64,000 nucleotides of DNA from Bacteroidota bacterium (lineage in GTDB: Bacteria; Bacteroidota; Bacteroidia; Bacteroidales; VadinHA17). The translations under genes were made by a program, and so were the position numbers. Below the pieces are notes generated by a model. The model worked only from the letters and a program-made list of their open reading frames with translations. It had not been told where the DNA came from and made no database searches. Shown here one piece after another: positions 26,661-36,351 of the stretch (positions within the stretch are counted from its first letter, which is position 1; each line of letters starts with the position of its first letter). The stretch spans positions 142,036-206,035 of the forward strand of contig JAKPOU010000068.1 of NCBI GenBank assembly GCA_029547705.1, read 5' to 3'.

Positions 26661-27422
26661 TCATTTCTTTTCCCTTTGCATGAATGCCGAAATGATATCG
26701 AGCGGTACCGGGAATATTATAGTGGAGCTCTGTTCGGATGCCACTTCCGTAAGGGTTTGCAGGAAACGAAGCTGCAGGGTAGTGGGATTTGCACTGATTA
26801 TATTTGCTGCATCGGCCAGCCGGGTGCTTGCCTGGAATTCACCTTCGGCATGTATAACTTTTGCACGGCGTTCTCTTTCAGCTTCAGCCTGTTTTGCCAT
26901 TGCACGCTGCATCTCCTGGGGAAGATCTATATGTTTTACTTCAACATTTGATACTTTTATCCCCCAGGGTTCGGTCTGATGGTCAATAATCTTGGCCAGT
27001 TCCATATTTATTTTTTCACGGTGTGAAAGGAGGTCATCCAGTTCCGACTGTCCCAGTATGCTTCTCAGGGTTGTCTGCGAAAGCTGGGAGGTTGCAAACA
27101 GATAGTTCTCCACTTCAATAATTGCCTTATCCGGCAGCATCACCCGGAAATAAACCACGGCGTTTACCTTTATCGAGACGTTGTCCTTTGTAATGACATC
27201 CTGCGGCGGGACATCCAGCACTACCGTTCTGAGGCTTACCTTTACCATTTTGTCGACCACCGGGATCAGCAGGATCAGGCCCGGTCCCTTCACACCGACC
27301 AGTCTTCCGAGACGGAAAACCACAGCACGTTCATATTCGCGTAAAATCTTTATTGCACTTGCCAGAATGATAAACAGGAATATTATCACTGCTATCAAAA
27401 GAATACTGGGTGTTTGTTCCAT
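26661..27422 (-). CDS. SPFH/stomatin-like protein (slipin)
   Basis: A 253-residue protein with one N-terminal membrane segment ([20 protein letters not shown]). The SPFH domain begins [19 protein letters not shown] and continues with [21 protein letters not shown] coiled-coil region rich in A/E/R ([20 protein letters not shown]) follows. Slipins oligomerise on membranes and are often clipped or modulated by an NfeD-type protease encoded alongside, as here (23 bp gap). Likely role in membrane microdomain organisation. Confidence 0.95.
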   Translation of the reverse strand: MEQTPSILLIAVIIFLFIILASAIKILREYERAVVFRLGRLVGVKGPGLILLIPVVDKMVKVSLRTVVLDVPPQDVITKDNVSIKVNAVVYFRVMLPDKAIIEVENYLFATSQLSQTTLRSILGQSELDDLLSHREKINMELAKIIDHQTEPWGIKVSNVEVKHIDLPQEMQRAMAKQAEAERERRAKVIHAEGEFQASTRLADAANIISANPTTLQLRFLQTLTEVASEQSSTIIFPVPLDIISAFMQREKK

Positions 27423-27444
27423 AATGATTCCCTTTCTGTTTGAT

Positions 27445-28872
27445 TTAAATTACTTTTTGAACTATTAATTTCATGTTTGAAACCCTGATAATCCTGACTT
27501 TTGTGCCTTTTCCCAAATGTCCGTCAGGACTTTCGGCAAACCAGAACTCCCCGTGAACACTTACCTGTCCCTCGGGATCAAGGTCAGTGATAACAGTGCC
27601 CGTCTCCCCGACAAGTCCTTCCACACCGGTGGTGGGCTTACGAGTCTGTGCCTTGATGGCAAAGCCTATGGCAAAGAGGAAGAATGCTGCCGTAAGTATG
27701 ACAATTACCAGGATTACATACCAGGATATTTTGATTACTTCAAGTGTTGATTCCGTGTTTATTAGCATGACTGATCCAAGAATTAGTGATATTATTCCGC
27801 CTATGGATAAAAGCCCGTGACTGACTATCTTTATTTCTAGAATGAAGAGGATGATTGCAAAAATTATCAGTGCCAGGCCTGCATAATTAACCGGCAATGT
27901 CTGCAGGGAATAAAATGCAACGATCAGGCTTATTCCTCCTATTACTCCCGGGAATATGGCACCCGGACTGTAAAGTTCAAACATGATACCGTATATTCCC
28001 AGCATCATCAGGATATATGCAATGTTCGGGTCACTCAGCAGGCTTAGTAGCTTTTGCTTGAAATCCATTTCAATGTCAACAACTTCGGCATTTGCGGTTT
28101 CCAGAATCCTGGTACCGGATGAGAGACTTATTTCCTTGCCGTCTATCTGTTCGAGCAGATCCGGAACGGATATGGCTATCAGGTCAATAACATTCATCTT
28201 CATTGCCTCGGTTTCGGTTATTGACAGGCTCTTTCTGACAGCATCCTCTGCCCACTGGACATTCCTCTCCCTTTTCTCGCTGATGGTTCTTATGAATGCT
28301 GCCGCATCGTTGGTGGCCTTTTCAATCATTACCGAATCCTGCTGACCCTGAAGGGAAACGGGGTGAGCGGCACCAATGTTTGTTCCCGGTGCCATTGCCG
28401 CAATATGTGCTGCAAGGGTGATGAAAACTCCTGCCGAGGCAGACTGTGATCCGCCCGGATAAACAAACACCACAACGGGAACATCGGAATCCAGAATGTC
28501 AGTAACAATCATCCTGGTTGATTTAAGCAATCCGCCCGGTGTATTCAGTTTAATGATAAGACATTCAGCATTTTCCTGTTCGGCACGTCTGATCCCCGAC
28601 TGAATGTATTCAGTACTTGAAGGATTTATTGAGGCATCAACCGAAATCAAATGTACCTTCCTGACTCTGCTGCCCTGTTCCTGAACTGTCTTCCGTGCCG
28701 CAGCCGGACCTGTTAACGCTAAGCTTTCAGCTGATTCTGCAGGCTTTATTTCCCATAAGGTTGTATGGGGCATTGCCCGGCCGGTTTCAGGCGACCTGCC
28801 ACCGGCAGTTGCCGGCAGCCTTACCTGTAACAGCAGGCTGAAAAGAATTATATGAAATATTACAAATCGCAA
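27445..28872 (-). CDS. NfeD-family membrane serine protease (long form)
   Basis: A 475-residue protein: signal peptide, ClpP-like serine protease domain at about 75-240 with catalytic Ser in [17 protein letters not shown], four to five transmembrane helices at about 275-395, and a C-terminal OB-fold NfeD domain ([19 protein letters not shown]). The start is a TTG at 28872, because an in-frame stop lies just upstream and the next ATG would remove the signal peptide. It forms a two-gene operon with the slipin; long NfeD proteases cleave the C-terminus of such stomatins. Confidence 0.93.
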   Translation of the reverse strand: MRFVIFHIILFSLLLQVRLPATAGGRSPETGRAMPHTTLWEIKPAESAESLALTGPAAARKTVQEQGSRVRKVHLISVDASINPSSTEYIQSGIRRAEQENAECLIIKLNTPGGLLKSTRMIVTDILDSDVPVVVFVYPGGSQSASAGVFITLAAHIAAMAPGTNIGAAHPVSLQGQQDSVMIEKATNDAAAFIRTISEKRERNVQWAEDAVRKSLSITETEAMKMNVIDLIAISVPDLLEQIDGKEISLSSGTRILETANAEVVDIEMDFKQKLLSLLSDPNIAYILMMLGIYGIMFELYSPGAIFPGVIGGISLIVAFYSLQTLPVNYAGLALIIFAIILFILEIKIVSHGLLSIGGIISLILGSVMLINTESTLEVIKISWYVILVIVILTAAFFLFAIGFAIKAQTRKPTTGVEGLVGETGTVITDLDPEGQVSVHGEFWFAESPDGHLGKGTKVRIIRVSNMKLIVQKVI

Positions 28873-29353
28873 CTTATTAAATTATAAAACTATAACAGCT
28901 GTTATTAATTATTGAAAGGCTGTAAAGATAATCGTTATCCTGGTCTTACTCTTATGTTACTAAAATCAAATTTAATTTAATTGATCTATATTTCATAATT
29001 TTCATTATACAATAATTGATGCTGATACCGTGATGGAATCTCTCTGCTATTGATTATTAAGTAAATGTGCTCAGGCCCCTGCCTGGTACCTGCGGCCGTT
29101 TCTTTCCGGGCCGGGTTTATATAGGCATGTACTGTTTTAGTACTTCCTGTAGTACTTCCTGATTTACCGGTCCGGATGTTAAAAAGGCCCGGAAAAATGT
29201 TAATAAGTAAATCACTGTCAATTCATTATTCTATATATATTTATTCTCAGCAATACGATTCCTGAAATAGGGTTTGAATATACTCAGAAGTCTGAAACAC
29301 AGATGATGTGAAAATAATATGTCAATGTCTTATACTTCAAAAATTACTGTGCT
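28873..29353. other. A/T-rich intergenic region
   Basis: No gene found. It holds the palindrome at 28892-28905 and two perfect tandem copies of TAGTACTTCCTG at 29140-29163. Nothing else is supported. Confidence 0.5.
28892..28905. promoter_or_regulatory. 14-bp perfect palindrome upstream of nfeD
   Basis: ATAACAGCTGTTAT is self-complementary and lies 20 bp upstream of the TTG start on the minus strand, where a repressor could block transcription or initiation. Confidence 0.3.
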
Positions 29354-29524
29354 ATGAAGAAGGTTAAACCTGAAGAACCGCTGAAGGCAAGGAAACTTAT
29401 CCGCATTAACGATTACACCTGGATTGAAAAAAAAGCAAATGAATCTGATGAGGCAACGCGTGAAAGATTTCTTCAGAAACTTGCAAAGGCGGAAAATGCC
29501 CGGGATTATCACTCAGAATTTTAG
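29354..29524 (+). CDS. Small soluble protein, 56 residues
   Basis: MKKVKPEEPLKARKLIRIND opens a 56-codon frame ending in a charged helical part (RERFLQKLAKAENARDYHSE). The composition (alternating K/E, one W, amphipathic helix) is protein-like, with normal codon use. It is convergent with the thioesterase gene, 32 bp away. No family recognised. Confidence 0.5.
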   Translation: MKKVKPEEPLKARKLIRINDYTWIEKKANESDEATRERFLQKLAKAENARDYHSEF

Positions 29525-29555
29525 ACAGGACTGCATATTTCTGGCGGAGCTCAGT

Positions 29556-29960
29556 TCATGATTTCCGTTCAAGGCTTTCCTTTTTGCGGTAAACCATTCC
29601 CCGGAAGCTGGCAATAAGCTCATCCTGATCGTTTGTGATTTTTATTGCATAGGTGGCGAGCTTGTCACTCTTGGATAATTCTGACGCTTCGCCGGTTAAA
29701 ACCTCACCTTTGCGTACCGGTCTCAGGAAATATATATCTGCATGAATACCGACGGCAACCCTGTCATAGGAGTTTGACGCTGCCGCGAACACCAGATCTG
29801 CAAGACCGAATATTGCTCCTCCGTGAGCCATATTAAGGCCGTTCAGGTGTTTTTCACCTATTTTCAGACTTGCCCTGGCTTTCCCGTTTTCAGCCTCGAA
29901 TAATTCAATTCCGAGGAGCGAGGCAAAATGATCCCGTCTGAGAAATTCTTCTGTGTCCAT
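29556..29960 (-). CDS. PaaI-type hotdog thioesterase
   Basis: A 134-residue single hotdog domain. The core motif NMAHGGAIFGLADLVFAAAS contains the HGG turn and the catalytic D at the usual place in PaaI/HGG-type acyl-CoA thioesterases. The strand AVGIHADIYFLRPVRKGEVL follows. It hydrolyses acyl- or aryl-CoA esters in the cytosol as a tetramer. The neighbourhood gives no specific substrate. Confidence 0.92.
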   Translation of the reverse strand: MDTEEFLRRDHFASLLGIELFEAENGKARASLKIGEKHLNGLNMAHGGAIFGLADLVFAAASNSYDRVAVGIHADIYFLRPVRKGEVLTGEASELSKSDKLATYAIKITNDQDELIASFRGMVYRKKESLERKS

Positions 29961-30046
29961 ATTTTTAGGTTTAAAATTTTATCATGAGGCAATGAAAGCA
30001 AGATCAGTGGAAATCTCCGCACTGAATTGCGGCTTCCGGTCTCCGC

Positions 30047-30763
30047 TCAGCCGTTCTGCCCGAGAGAACTGAACAATATCTGCTTCAGCCGTTCCGTTGC
30101 GGCTGACCCTGAACGCCGGCTCTCAAAGGGTTCATTATTGTTTTCATGTGCCACTATTTTCACAGGGGGACGGCTCAGTACGATTATCTCTTCACCAAGC
30201 AGAATAGCTTCCTCAACATCGTGACTGACAAAAATTACTGTTCTCCTGTCGGTTTTCCATATACGCGTGAACGATCTTATCATGTTTTGTTTTAATGCAA
30301 TATCCAGTCCCTTCAGGGGTTCATCCATCAGAATGATATCGGAATGGCAGGCAAAGGCCCTTGCAATTGAAACCCGCTGACGCATTCCCCCGCTGAGCTG
30401 TGAGGGATAATATCCGGCAAAACCTTCCAGTTCAACCAGCCGGATGAGACGGTCACTTTCCCTGTGCCTTTCCCTGTCTGTCATATTCCTGTTCATCACA
30501 AACTCTATGTTTCCCCTTACGGTTTTCCATTGCAGAAGGCGGGGATCCTGAAAGATATATGACATCCGCTTGTCTTCAAAGCCGCTCATATTCCCGCTGC
30601 CGGGACGGGTGATACCGCCGATGATATTCAGCAGTGTGGTTTTTCCGCATCCGGAAGGACCCAGGATACAGGTTATTATGCCTTCAGTGAAGCTTATGCT
30701 GAAATCCCTGAACAGAGTGATCTCATCATAATTCTTGTTCAGTCTGTCGATCTTCAGAGCCAT
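30047..30763 (-). CDS. ABC importer ATPase, SsuB/TauB/NrtD type
   Basis: A 238-residue ATPase: Walker A GPSGCGKT at 35-42, Q-loop in FQDPRLLQW, signature LSGGM at 123-127, Walker B ILMDEP at 144-149 and switch His in VSHD. The short form with QDPRLLQW is typical of nitrate/sulfonate/taurine/pyrimidine importers. It starts 2 bp after the permease stop, so it is coupled. The ligand is unknown. Confidence 0.93.
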   Translation of the reverse strand: MALKIDRLNKNYDEITLFRDFSISFTEGIITCILGPSGCGKTTLLNIIGGITRPGSGNMSGFEDKRMSYIFQDPRLLQWKTVRGNIEFVMNRNMTDRERHRESDRLIRLVELEGFAGYYPSQLSGGMRQRVSIARAFACHSDIILMDEPLKGLDIALKQNMIRSFTRIWKTDRRTVIFVSHDVEEAILLGEEIIVLSRPPVKIVAHENNNEPFESRRSGSAATERLKQILFSSLGQNG

Positions 30764-30765
30764 AA

Positions 30766-31521
30766 TCAGTCTCTCCAGGTTACAATTTTATGTTCACTCC
30801 AGCGGATGACTTTCTCGAAGCAGTAACTGATGAGAACTGCTATGATCGTCCATGCAATAACTGCATCAACGTTCAGAAAAGTCTGTTCTGCCTGCATCAT
30901 TGTGCCTATTCCGTATCTGGGCTGACTCAGAACCTCACCGATTATTATTGCCCTCCAGCCTATACCCATGGCACTTGATGCCCCGCTTATTATAAATGGC
31001 ATAATGGCCGGGATGTAAACTTCGGAAATTATTCTACTGCGGCTTATTCTGTAAAACTTTGCCATTACAATAATGTCGGGGTCCACGCTGCGTATTCCGT
31101 CAATCACATTGGTGCAGATGAAGGGAAACATTGTAAGAAGCGCAATGAAAACAGGAACGGATCCTGGCGTGAACCAGATAAGTGCCAGCAGGATGAGGGC
31201 GATGACAGGAACCGAGCGGACCGTCACCAGGAAGGGCTGCAGCAGGGCATTGAATCCGGAACTAAGGCCTGCAATAATACCGAGCAGCATGCCAAGGAAA
31301 GCAGAAATGACAAATCCTGCAAGGCCACGTATTATTGTGGTGCCAACCACGGAGATGAAATCCGGATCGTTGAACAGTCCGATTGCAGTTATTAATGTCT
31401 TGCCGGGTGACGGAACAATTACGTCGGAATCAAAATACATGGCAAGTAACTGCCATAGGATCAGCATTGCCACAACCGATGCAAAACCAAGATATTGCTT
31501 TTTAGTAATAGAAATTTTCAT
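30766..31521 (-). CDS. ABC importer permease, SsuC-like
   Basis: A 251-residue protein with six predicted transmembrane helices. The EAA-like cytoplasmic loop around YIPAIMPFIISGASSAMGIG identifies a BPD-type inner-membrane component. The start overlaps the substrate-binding protein gene by 20 bp. It forms the channel with the ATPase encoded next. Confidence 0.93.
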   Translation of the reverse strand: MKISITKKQYLGFASVVAMLILWQLLAMYFDSDVIVPSPGKTLITAIGLFNDPDFISVVGTTIIRGLAGFVISAFLGMLLGIIAGLSSGFNALLQPFLVTVRSVPVIALILLALIWFTPGSVPVFIALLTMFPFICTNVIDGIRSVDPDIIVMAKFYRISRSRIISEVYIPAIMPFIISGASSAMGIGWRAIIIGEVLSQPRYGIGTMMQAEQTFLNVDAVIAWTIIAVLISYCFEKVIRWSEHKIVTWRD

Positions 31522-32464
31522 CAGGCATCTTCCTTCCGATAATATCAGGATTCATTTTATAAAAAACAGCAAAGTATTTTTCGATTTCCTCACGGATACC
31601 ACGGGCCCTTACAAAGTTCATGTTTGAACCCGGTATGGCACTTACCGCTACTTCAGCATCAGGGAGTATGTTGTATTTTACGATTAATACCGCAGCACTG
31701 TCGGGATAACTGTTTACCCACCGGACCGATCTTTCGCATGCGGAAATAATCCTTTCCGCCAGGCCGGGGTCATTCCGGAGAAGATCTTCCCTGACAATGA
31801 AAGCCGTCTGGGCAATCGGAAACCCCTGAACCTTGTTCCATTCACTGTTCAGATCAAATATCCTGTGCACATTTTTATTCCTTTTCATTACCAGGCTTAC
31901 CTGGGGTTCGGAAAGGACGGCAAGATCTGCCTTGCCGGCAGCAACGGCATTGGACAGGTTGAGGTGGGTTGGAAAACTGTAGTCAAGTATTATATCCCTG
32001 TCAGGATCAAGACCGTTTTTTTCAAGAAGAAAGCGAAAGAGCACATCCGGAGTCATTCCCCTGGCCATTGCATATACCCTCTTGTTCCTCAGATCTTCCC
32101 AGCTTTTGACTGATGTATCCCCGCCGAAAAGATAGAGGGTGCCCCACACGGGAATGGCCGCAAGCCTGTAGTCAAATCCCATGTTATACAGTATTGCAGC
32201 CATGTTGGAGGGGAGAAGGGCAAAATCCGCGCTGCCGTCCAGAATCATTTTTCTCACCTGTATGGGTTCGTCCTGTATGCTGATCTTAATGTTTTTGGCA
32301 CTATCATTGTAAACGCTGTCTATAAAGCGTATTATTCCCATGGATGAAGGCCCTTTCAGGCTGGCAATGGTAAGGAACTTACGTTCATGGCTTCTTTTCC
32401 CATGACCGCCGCATGCTGAACAGACAAGCAGAATGAAGATGAGAATAAACAAATTGCTGCGCAT
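31502..32464 (-). CDS. ABC importer substrate-binding lipoprotein, NMT1/SsuA-like
   Basis: 320 residues from the ATG at 32464, chosen because it gives a lipoprotein signal (FILLVCSACGG) directly; an upstream TTG adds only six residues. The type II periplasmic-binding fold has LASLKGPSSMGIIRF and PTHLNLSNAVAAGKADLAVL. This subgroup binds small aromatics, sulfonates, thiamine precursors or metals, and no ligand motif is clear. It is first of a three-gene operon. TAGATTTG at 32487-32480 (minus) is a possible -7 box. Confidence 0.9.
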   Translation of the reverse strand: MRSNLFILIFILLVCSACGGHGKRSHERKFLTIASLKGPSSMGIIRFIDSVYNDSAKNIKISIQDEPIQVRKMILDGSADFALLPSNMAAILYNMGFDYRLAAIPVWGTLYLFGGDTSVKSWEDLRNKRVYAMARGMTPDVLFRFLLEKNGLDPDRDIILDYSFPTHLNLSNAVAAGKADLAVLSEPQVSLVMKRNKNVHRIFDLNSEWNKVQGFPIAQTAFIVREDLLRNDPGLAERIISACERSVRWVNSYPDSAAVLIVKYNILPDAEVAVSAIPGSNMNFVRARGIREEIEKYFAVFYKMNPDIIGRKMPDENFYY

Positions 32465-32662
32465 CTGAAAAACTTTACACAAATCTATTTAATTTATAAC
32501 ACAGTTATATAATTTTATATTTCATTCTGCATAACGGAAAGGTGTTTGTTTTCCGTGAAGAACAACTGCCCTGACCAGAATGCCTGATCCGGGATGCCTG
32601 CATCAACAGGCCTGCCTGCCGGAAACATGACCATAGTCATTGTTGGAATCATTATAAACATC

Positions 32663-32670
32663 TACTTTTG
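32663..32670 (+). promoter_or_regulatory. Candidate -7 box for the TM1266/TonB-receptor operon
   Basis: TACTTTTG matches TAnnTTTG, with TTG 17 nt upstream. It is about 96 bp before the ATG at 32767, leaving a leader that could hold regulation. No known riboswitch core was recognised in it. Confidence 0.4.
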
Positions 32671-32766
32671 CAGTTAAGAAAAACCTGTAAATATTACTGA
32701 GGTTTCTGATTTTATTCAGGGCCAAGGTTCTGCAGGCTGATATTAATCTAATCCAAAGGTATTCTG

Positions 32767-33021
32767 ATGGAAAAGAGAATAGGAACAGTACTCATCCGCA
32801 TTGATAGTCGTGAAAGCGTTCATCTTCTGAACGAAATCATCTCAGATCATTCCGATATCATCATAGGCCGCCAGGGGCTGCCGCGTGAATACAGTCAAAG
32901 CATCATATCTCTTGTTCTCGAGGGTACCACGGATCAGATCGGTTCCCTGACCGGCCGTATCGGCCGTCTGAGCGGGATCCGGGCAAAATCTGTACTTTTA
33001 AAGAACAAGGAAAATGAATAA
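32767..33021 (+). CDS. TM1266-type small regulator (ACT/NikR-C-like fold)
   Basis: An 84-residue protein resembling the iron-only hydrogenase system regulator family TM1266: RIGTVLIRIDSRESVHLLNE, HSDIIIGRQGLP, then ISLVLEGTTDQIGSLTGR. This ferredoxin-like fold resembles the ligand-binding domain of NikR. Despite the family name no hydrogenase gene is in the window. It overlaps the TonB receptor by 8 bp and is therefore coupled to it. A metal- or ligand-sensing role for uptake is inferred. Confidence 0.8.
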   Translation: MEKRIGTVLIRIDSRESVHLLNEIISDHSDIIIGRQGLPREYSQSIISLVLEGTTDQIGSLTGRIGRLSGIRAKSVLLKNKENE

Positions 33022-35236
33022 GGTATTTTACATTTCGGCAGTCTGTTTAATTATTTTTTCCATGAGCTCCCGCGGACAGGAGCGGAATCAGCAGAAACTG
33101 AAAAGCGACACTCTTACCCTTACAGAAAAAACTGTAAATCTTGGTGAAGTGGTTGTCTCGAGTCTGAGGCTCGACCGGCAGGTAAAAAAACTCCCGGTAC
33201 CGCTGGCTGTTGTCAGGTCTTTTGATTACCAGAAACAATCCTCTCTCACCCTGTCCAACGTGCTTGAGAAAAAATCCGGAATTTCCATGGGCGGGGACGG
33301 AGTCTGGGCAACAAATATTAATATCCGCGGACTGAGTGAGAACAGGCTGGTAACCCTGATAGACGGAAACAGGGTTGAGACCGCTAATGACCTGACGGCA
33401 TCCATGAGCATGATAGACATGTATGATGTTGAAAGGGTGGAAGTGATTAAGGGTGCACAATCGTCATTGTACGGTTCGGGTGCAATGGGCGGAATTGTAA
33501 ATATTATAACAAAGGACGGATATTTTTCTTCCGGACCCTATCTGAAAGGAAATGTCAGCTCAGGCTTTGCTTCAGCCAACAGGCTTTTATCGGGGCATGC
33601 GGATGTCAGCACCGGCTCGGCAAAATGGTATTTCAGACTGAGCGGCACCTACAGTGATGCCGGTGATATCCGTACTCCCGAGGGAATAATGCCGAACAGC
33701 CGCTACGACTACAACAATGTAACGGCCAAACTCGGACTAAAACCCTTCAATGATCATATTTTCAAGCTTCAGCTTCAGCGTTATCAGGCAAATGATGTGG
33801 GCATTCCGGGAGGTGATGCCTTTCCCGGACCGGCAACCGCCTCTTATACGGGCATAGGAAGAGATCTTATATCGGCCGATTATGAAATCAGGAACCTGGG
33901 CAATGTGCTGAGCTCTCTTAAATTCGGATATTTCAACCAGTATATTGACCGCTTTGTTTCACTGAAACCCAATACGGTAACGGAGACAACACTTCCAAAC
34001 GGAAATATTCAGCGCACAAAGCCTGAACTGTTTACCCCCACAGGAAAGCATCTGACCAATGGAGGCCAGATACAGAGCACATGGAATCTGTCGCCGGGCA
34101 ATACACTTATTGCCGGAGCGGATGTATGGAGCCGTAAACTGACCACAGAAAGAATAAAATACATCACTGTGGAGGTTATCAATCCTTCAGGCGACATAAT
34201 CAAAACCAACAATGTGGTCAGGGGTGAAACCCCGACACCGGAATCTTCCTTCAGCAGTGCAGGTCTTTTCATACAGGATGAGGCACGCCTGCTGGACGAC
34301 AGGCTGACACTGATAATGGGAGGCAGGCTTGACGGTGTGCTGATAAAAAACAAGGAAAATTATGATGTAGACTACATTACAATAAATGATGTGCAGAACA
34401 ATTTTCCAGACCGCAGGCTTACATTTGTTGAAGGATCTGAAAGGAACATATCGTGGAGTGCCAATGCAGGGCTGCTGTACAACCTGACCGGCAATACTGA
34501 CCTTTCCCTTAACCTGGCCCGTTCATTCAGGTCACCTTCCCTTGAGGAACGTTTCAAATATATTGATCTGGGAAATTATGTCCGGCTGGGTGACGTGTCA
34601 CTTGCTCCCGAAAGCGGCTTCTCGGTCGACCTGGGATTAAGAAAATGGAACAGGGATTTAAATTTCCAGGCAGGTGTTTTTGTCAACCACATGACCAATA
34701 TGATAGTTGAAGTGCCCGGGAAATTTATTTACAAAGCCTTTACAGGAATCTCCGAATATACCATTGATACCCTGCCGGCGCTGATCAATTCCAATGTCAG
34801 CCGGGCATTGTTGTACGGATTTGACTATGAATTCGAATATAATTTCTACAATAATTTTGTTCTCTTCAGCACCGGATCCTATGTTCGGGGAAAGGACACA
34901 GAAGCCGGTGAGAATCTTCCGCTTATTCCGCCTCTGAGAGGCCGGCTTGGACTCCGTTATACCCGTCACGGGATAGCTTCGGCGGAACTTATTGTCACGG
35001 GAGTATCCAGACAGGCAAAAATAGCACAGGGTGAAAAGGAAACGGAGGGATATATCCGCCTGGACATGATTGTCAGCTCAGACAATATAAAAATCGGAAA
35101 AACGGGCCTGCAGCTCTTTGCCGGCATTGACAATATTTTGGATAAAAGCTATACAAACCATCTTTCAACAAACAGGGGCAGCATCAGTGTTGAACCCGGC
35201 CGCAATTTCTATCTGAGACTGAACTTTTCATTCTGA
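33014..35236 (+). CDS. TonB-dependent outer-membrane receptor (BtuB/FepA-like, not SusC)
   Basis: A 740-residue protein with signal peptide and a TonB-box-like LGEVVV. The plug domain is at about 60-165 (VLEKKSGISMGGDGVWATNI, IRGLSENRLVTLIDG, VERVEVIKGAQSSLYGSGA). The 22-strand barrel ends in NFYLRLNFSF with terminal Phe. The SusC-type carboxypeptidase-like N-domain is absent, which points to a metal complex, vitamin or other small ligand. It is the second gene after the TM1266-type regulator and divergent from an ABC importer. Together they could carry one ligand across both membranes. Confidence 0.93.
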   Translation: MNKVFYISAVCLIIFSMSSRGQERNQQKLKSDTLTLTEKTVNLGEVVVSSLRLDRQVKKLPVPLAVVRSFDYQKQSSLTLSNVLEKKSGISMGGDGVWATNINIRGLSENRLVTLIDGNRVETANDLTASMSMIDMYDVERVEVIKGAQSSLYGSGAMGGIVNIITKDGYFSSGPYLKGNVSSGFASANRLLSGHADVSTGSAKWYFRLSGTYSDAGDIRTPEGIMPNSRYDYNNVTAKLGLKPFNDHIFKLQLQRYQANDVGIPGGDAFPGPATASYTGIGRDLISADYEIRNLGNVLSSLKFGYFNQYIDRFVSLKPNTVTETTLPNGNIQRTKPELFTPTGKHLTNGGQIQSTWNLSPGNTLIAGADVWSRKLTTERIKYITVEVINPSGDIIKTNNVVRGETPTPESSFSSAGLFIQDEARLLDDRLTLIMGGRLDGVLIKNKENYDVDYITINDVQNNFPDRRLTFVEGSERNISWSANAGLLYNLTGNTDLSLNLARSFRSPSLEERFKYIDLGNYVRLGDVSLAPESGFSVDLGLRKWNRDLNFQAGVFVNHMTNMIVEVPGKFIYKAFTGISEYTIDTLPALINSNVSRALLYGFDYEFEYNFYNNFVLFSTGSYVRGKDTEAGENLPLIPPLRGRLGLRYTRHGIASAELIVTGVSRQAKIAQGEKETEGYIRLDMIVSSDNIKIGKTGLQLFAGIDNILDKSYTNHLSTNRGSISVEPGRNFYLRLNFSF

Positions 35237-35261
35237 TCGGAAGACTGTTGATGCGGTCCTT

Positions 35262-35292
35262 CCGGGAAACACTCTCTTTCCCGGTGGTTTTA
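35262..35292 (+). terminator. Terminator after the TonB receptor
   Basis: CCGGGAAA/TTTCCCGG, an 8-bp perfect stem with a 7-nt loop, followed by GGTTTTACTTG. Confidence 0.6.
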
Positions 35293-35460
35293 CTTGACTT
35301 GTTTTGAAGTCTTTCATAACTTTGATAAAGTCAAACTGGTTTTGACATAATCCTGTTCAGGTATTATGAATAAGCCATGATTGACAAAGCACTGCAAGGA
35401 ATGAGTATTTGCCGGTCATGGCTGTATTGTCAGGTCATTTAAAACTAAAATTATCTGCAC

Positions 35461-35922
35461 ATGAAAAAGTTATTATTCTTCCTGTTTTTAATACCCCTGG
35501 CGGCGCCGGCACAAGACTCAAAGGCTGAAGATATTTTCAACAGCTCCAACTGCCTTATCAGTGTGATGGAAACATTTGTTAACGATTCACTTGTTTCCGC
35601 CTACATCACTTTTGATGCGAAGGATGACAGGCTGGCTACGCTTAAGAATTATTTCACATTGTGTTATGACACTCCTCTGAATGTTTATAAGTTTATCAGT
35701 GAACTGGAAGCTTTTGCTGCTGATGCTGACGCAGCCACGGCGCAGATAGGCAAGCATAAGGTTGAAATTGAAAAACCGGCCGGGACAAAAACGGTGAAGG
35801 TCTATGATGAACGCGAAATGATCTTTCACAGGTTCACCCCGAAAGTAATTGCAGCCATCAGATCAAGTCTGGAAGCATGGGCACTGAAACACAATCTCAG
35901 ACTTGAATTGCAGGAAAAGTAA
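35461..35922 (+). CDS. Secreted protein of unknown function
   Basis: 153 residues: signal peptide (LLFFLFLIPLAAPAQ), then a mature domain of about 135 residues with two Cys (SSNCLISV, FTLCYDTP) that could form a disulfide in the periplasm. It has an alpha/beta pattern ending with an amphipathic helix (VIAAIRSSLEAWALKH). No family recognised. Confidence 0.65.
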   Translation: MKKLLFFLFLIPLAAPAQDSKAEDIFNSSNCLISVMETFVNDSLVSAYITFDAKDDRLATLKNYFTLCYDTPLNVYKFISELEAFAADADAATAQIGKHKVEIEKPAGTKTVKVYDEREMIFHRFTPKVIAAIRSSLEAWALKHNLRLELQEK

Positions 35923-36012
35923 GTTCACTTCTCCAGCCCATCCATTCTGCATTCCGGTGTTTATTCCCCTCGTCCGGTGCTTTGGCCGGAATGCTCTTTC
36001 AATATGAAGAAA

Positions 36013-36041
36013 TTTTGATTTCAGAAATTTTTGTATCTTTA
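36013..36041 (+). promoter_or_regulatory. Candidate promoter for the zinc-ribbon protein
   Basis: TTTTG at 36013-36017 and TATCTTTA at 36034-36041, separated by 16 nt, resemble the -33/-7 pair. The ATG is 20 bp downstream of the -7-like box. Confidence 0.35.
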
Positions 36042-36060
36042 CATTCCAATAGTATGAGAT

Positions 36061-36351
36061 ATGGAAAGCCTCGATTACGCCGTAAGGGATAAATTATCAC
36101 AGCCTCATGTCAGACAGCCTTTCAGACCGGAGCGCTTTTATTCCACAGACAAGCCGAAACAATGTCCCAGATGCAGATCAGTACTGATTGCTGAATTGCT
36201 TTATGGTGAGCCGGGCAGATCATCAGAACTGATTGCCGATCTGAAAGCCGGACGCGTTGTTCCCGCAGGAAAGACAAAAAGTGCGGACAAGCCGGATCCG
36301 AGATGGAAATGCCTGGATTGCCAGACCCTGATCTATCATAAGGAATCCTGA
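36061..36351 (+). CDS. Small zinc-ribbon protein
   Basis: 96 residues with two CxxC knuckles: QCPRCRS at about 36-42 and KCLDCQT near residue 86. The connecting helix is LYGEPGRSSELIADLKAGRV. The spacing fits a four-Cys zinc ribbon, perhaps for nucleic acid or protein binding. It sits upstream of serine palmitoyltransferase with its own likely promoter. Function unknown. Confidence 0.7.
   Translation: MESLDYAVRDKLSQPHVRQPFRPERFYSTDKPKQCPRCRSVLIAELLYGEPGRSSELIADLKAGRVVPAGKTKSADKPDPRWKCLDCQTLIYHKES

Noticed and set aside
32483..32766. Riboswitch between the ABC importer and TM1266 genes
   Set aside because: I looked for cobalamin, TPP, FMN and Moco-like core motifs and saw none. The region seems to be just two divergent promoters.
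33014..35236. SusC-type receptor
   Set aside because: There is no carboxypeptidase-like N-terminal domain, and no SusD follows. The plug matches metal/vitamin receptors.
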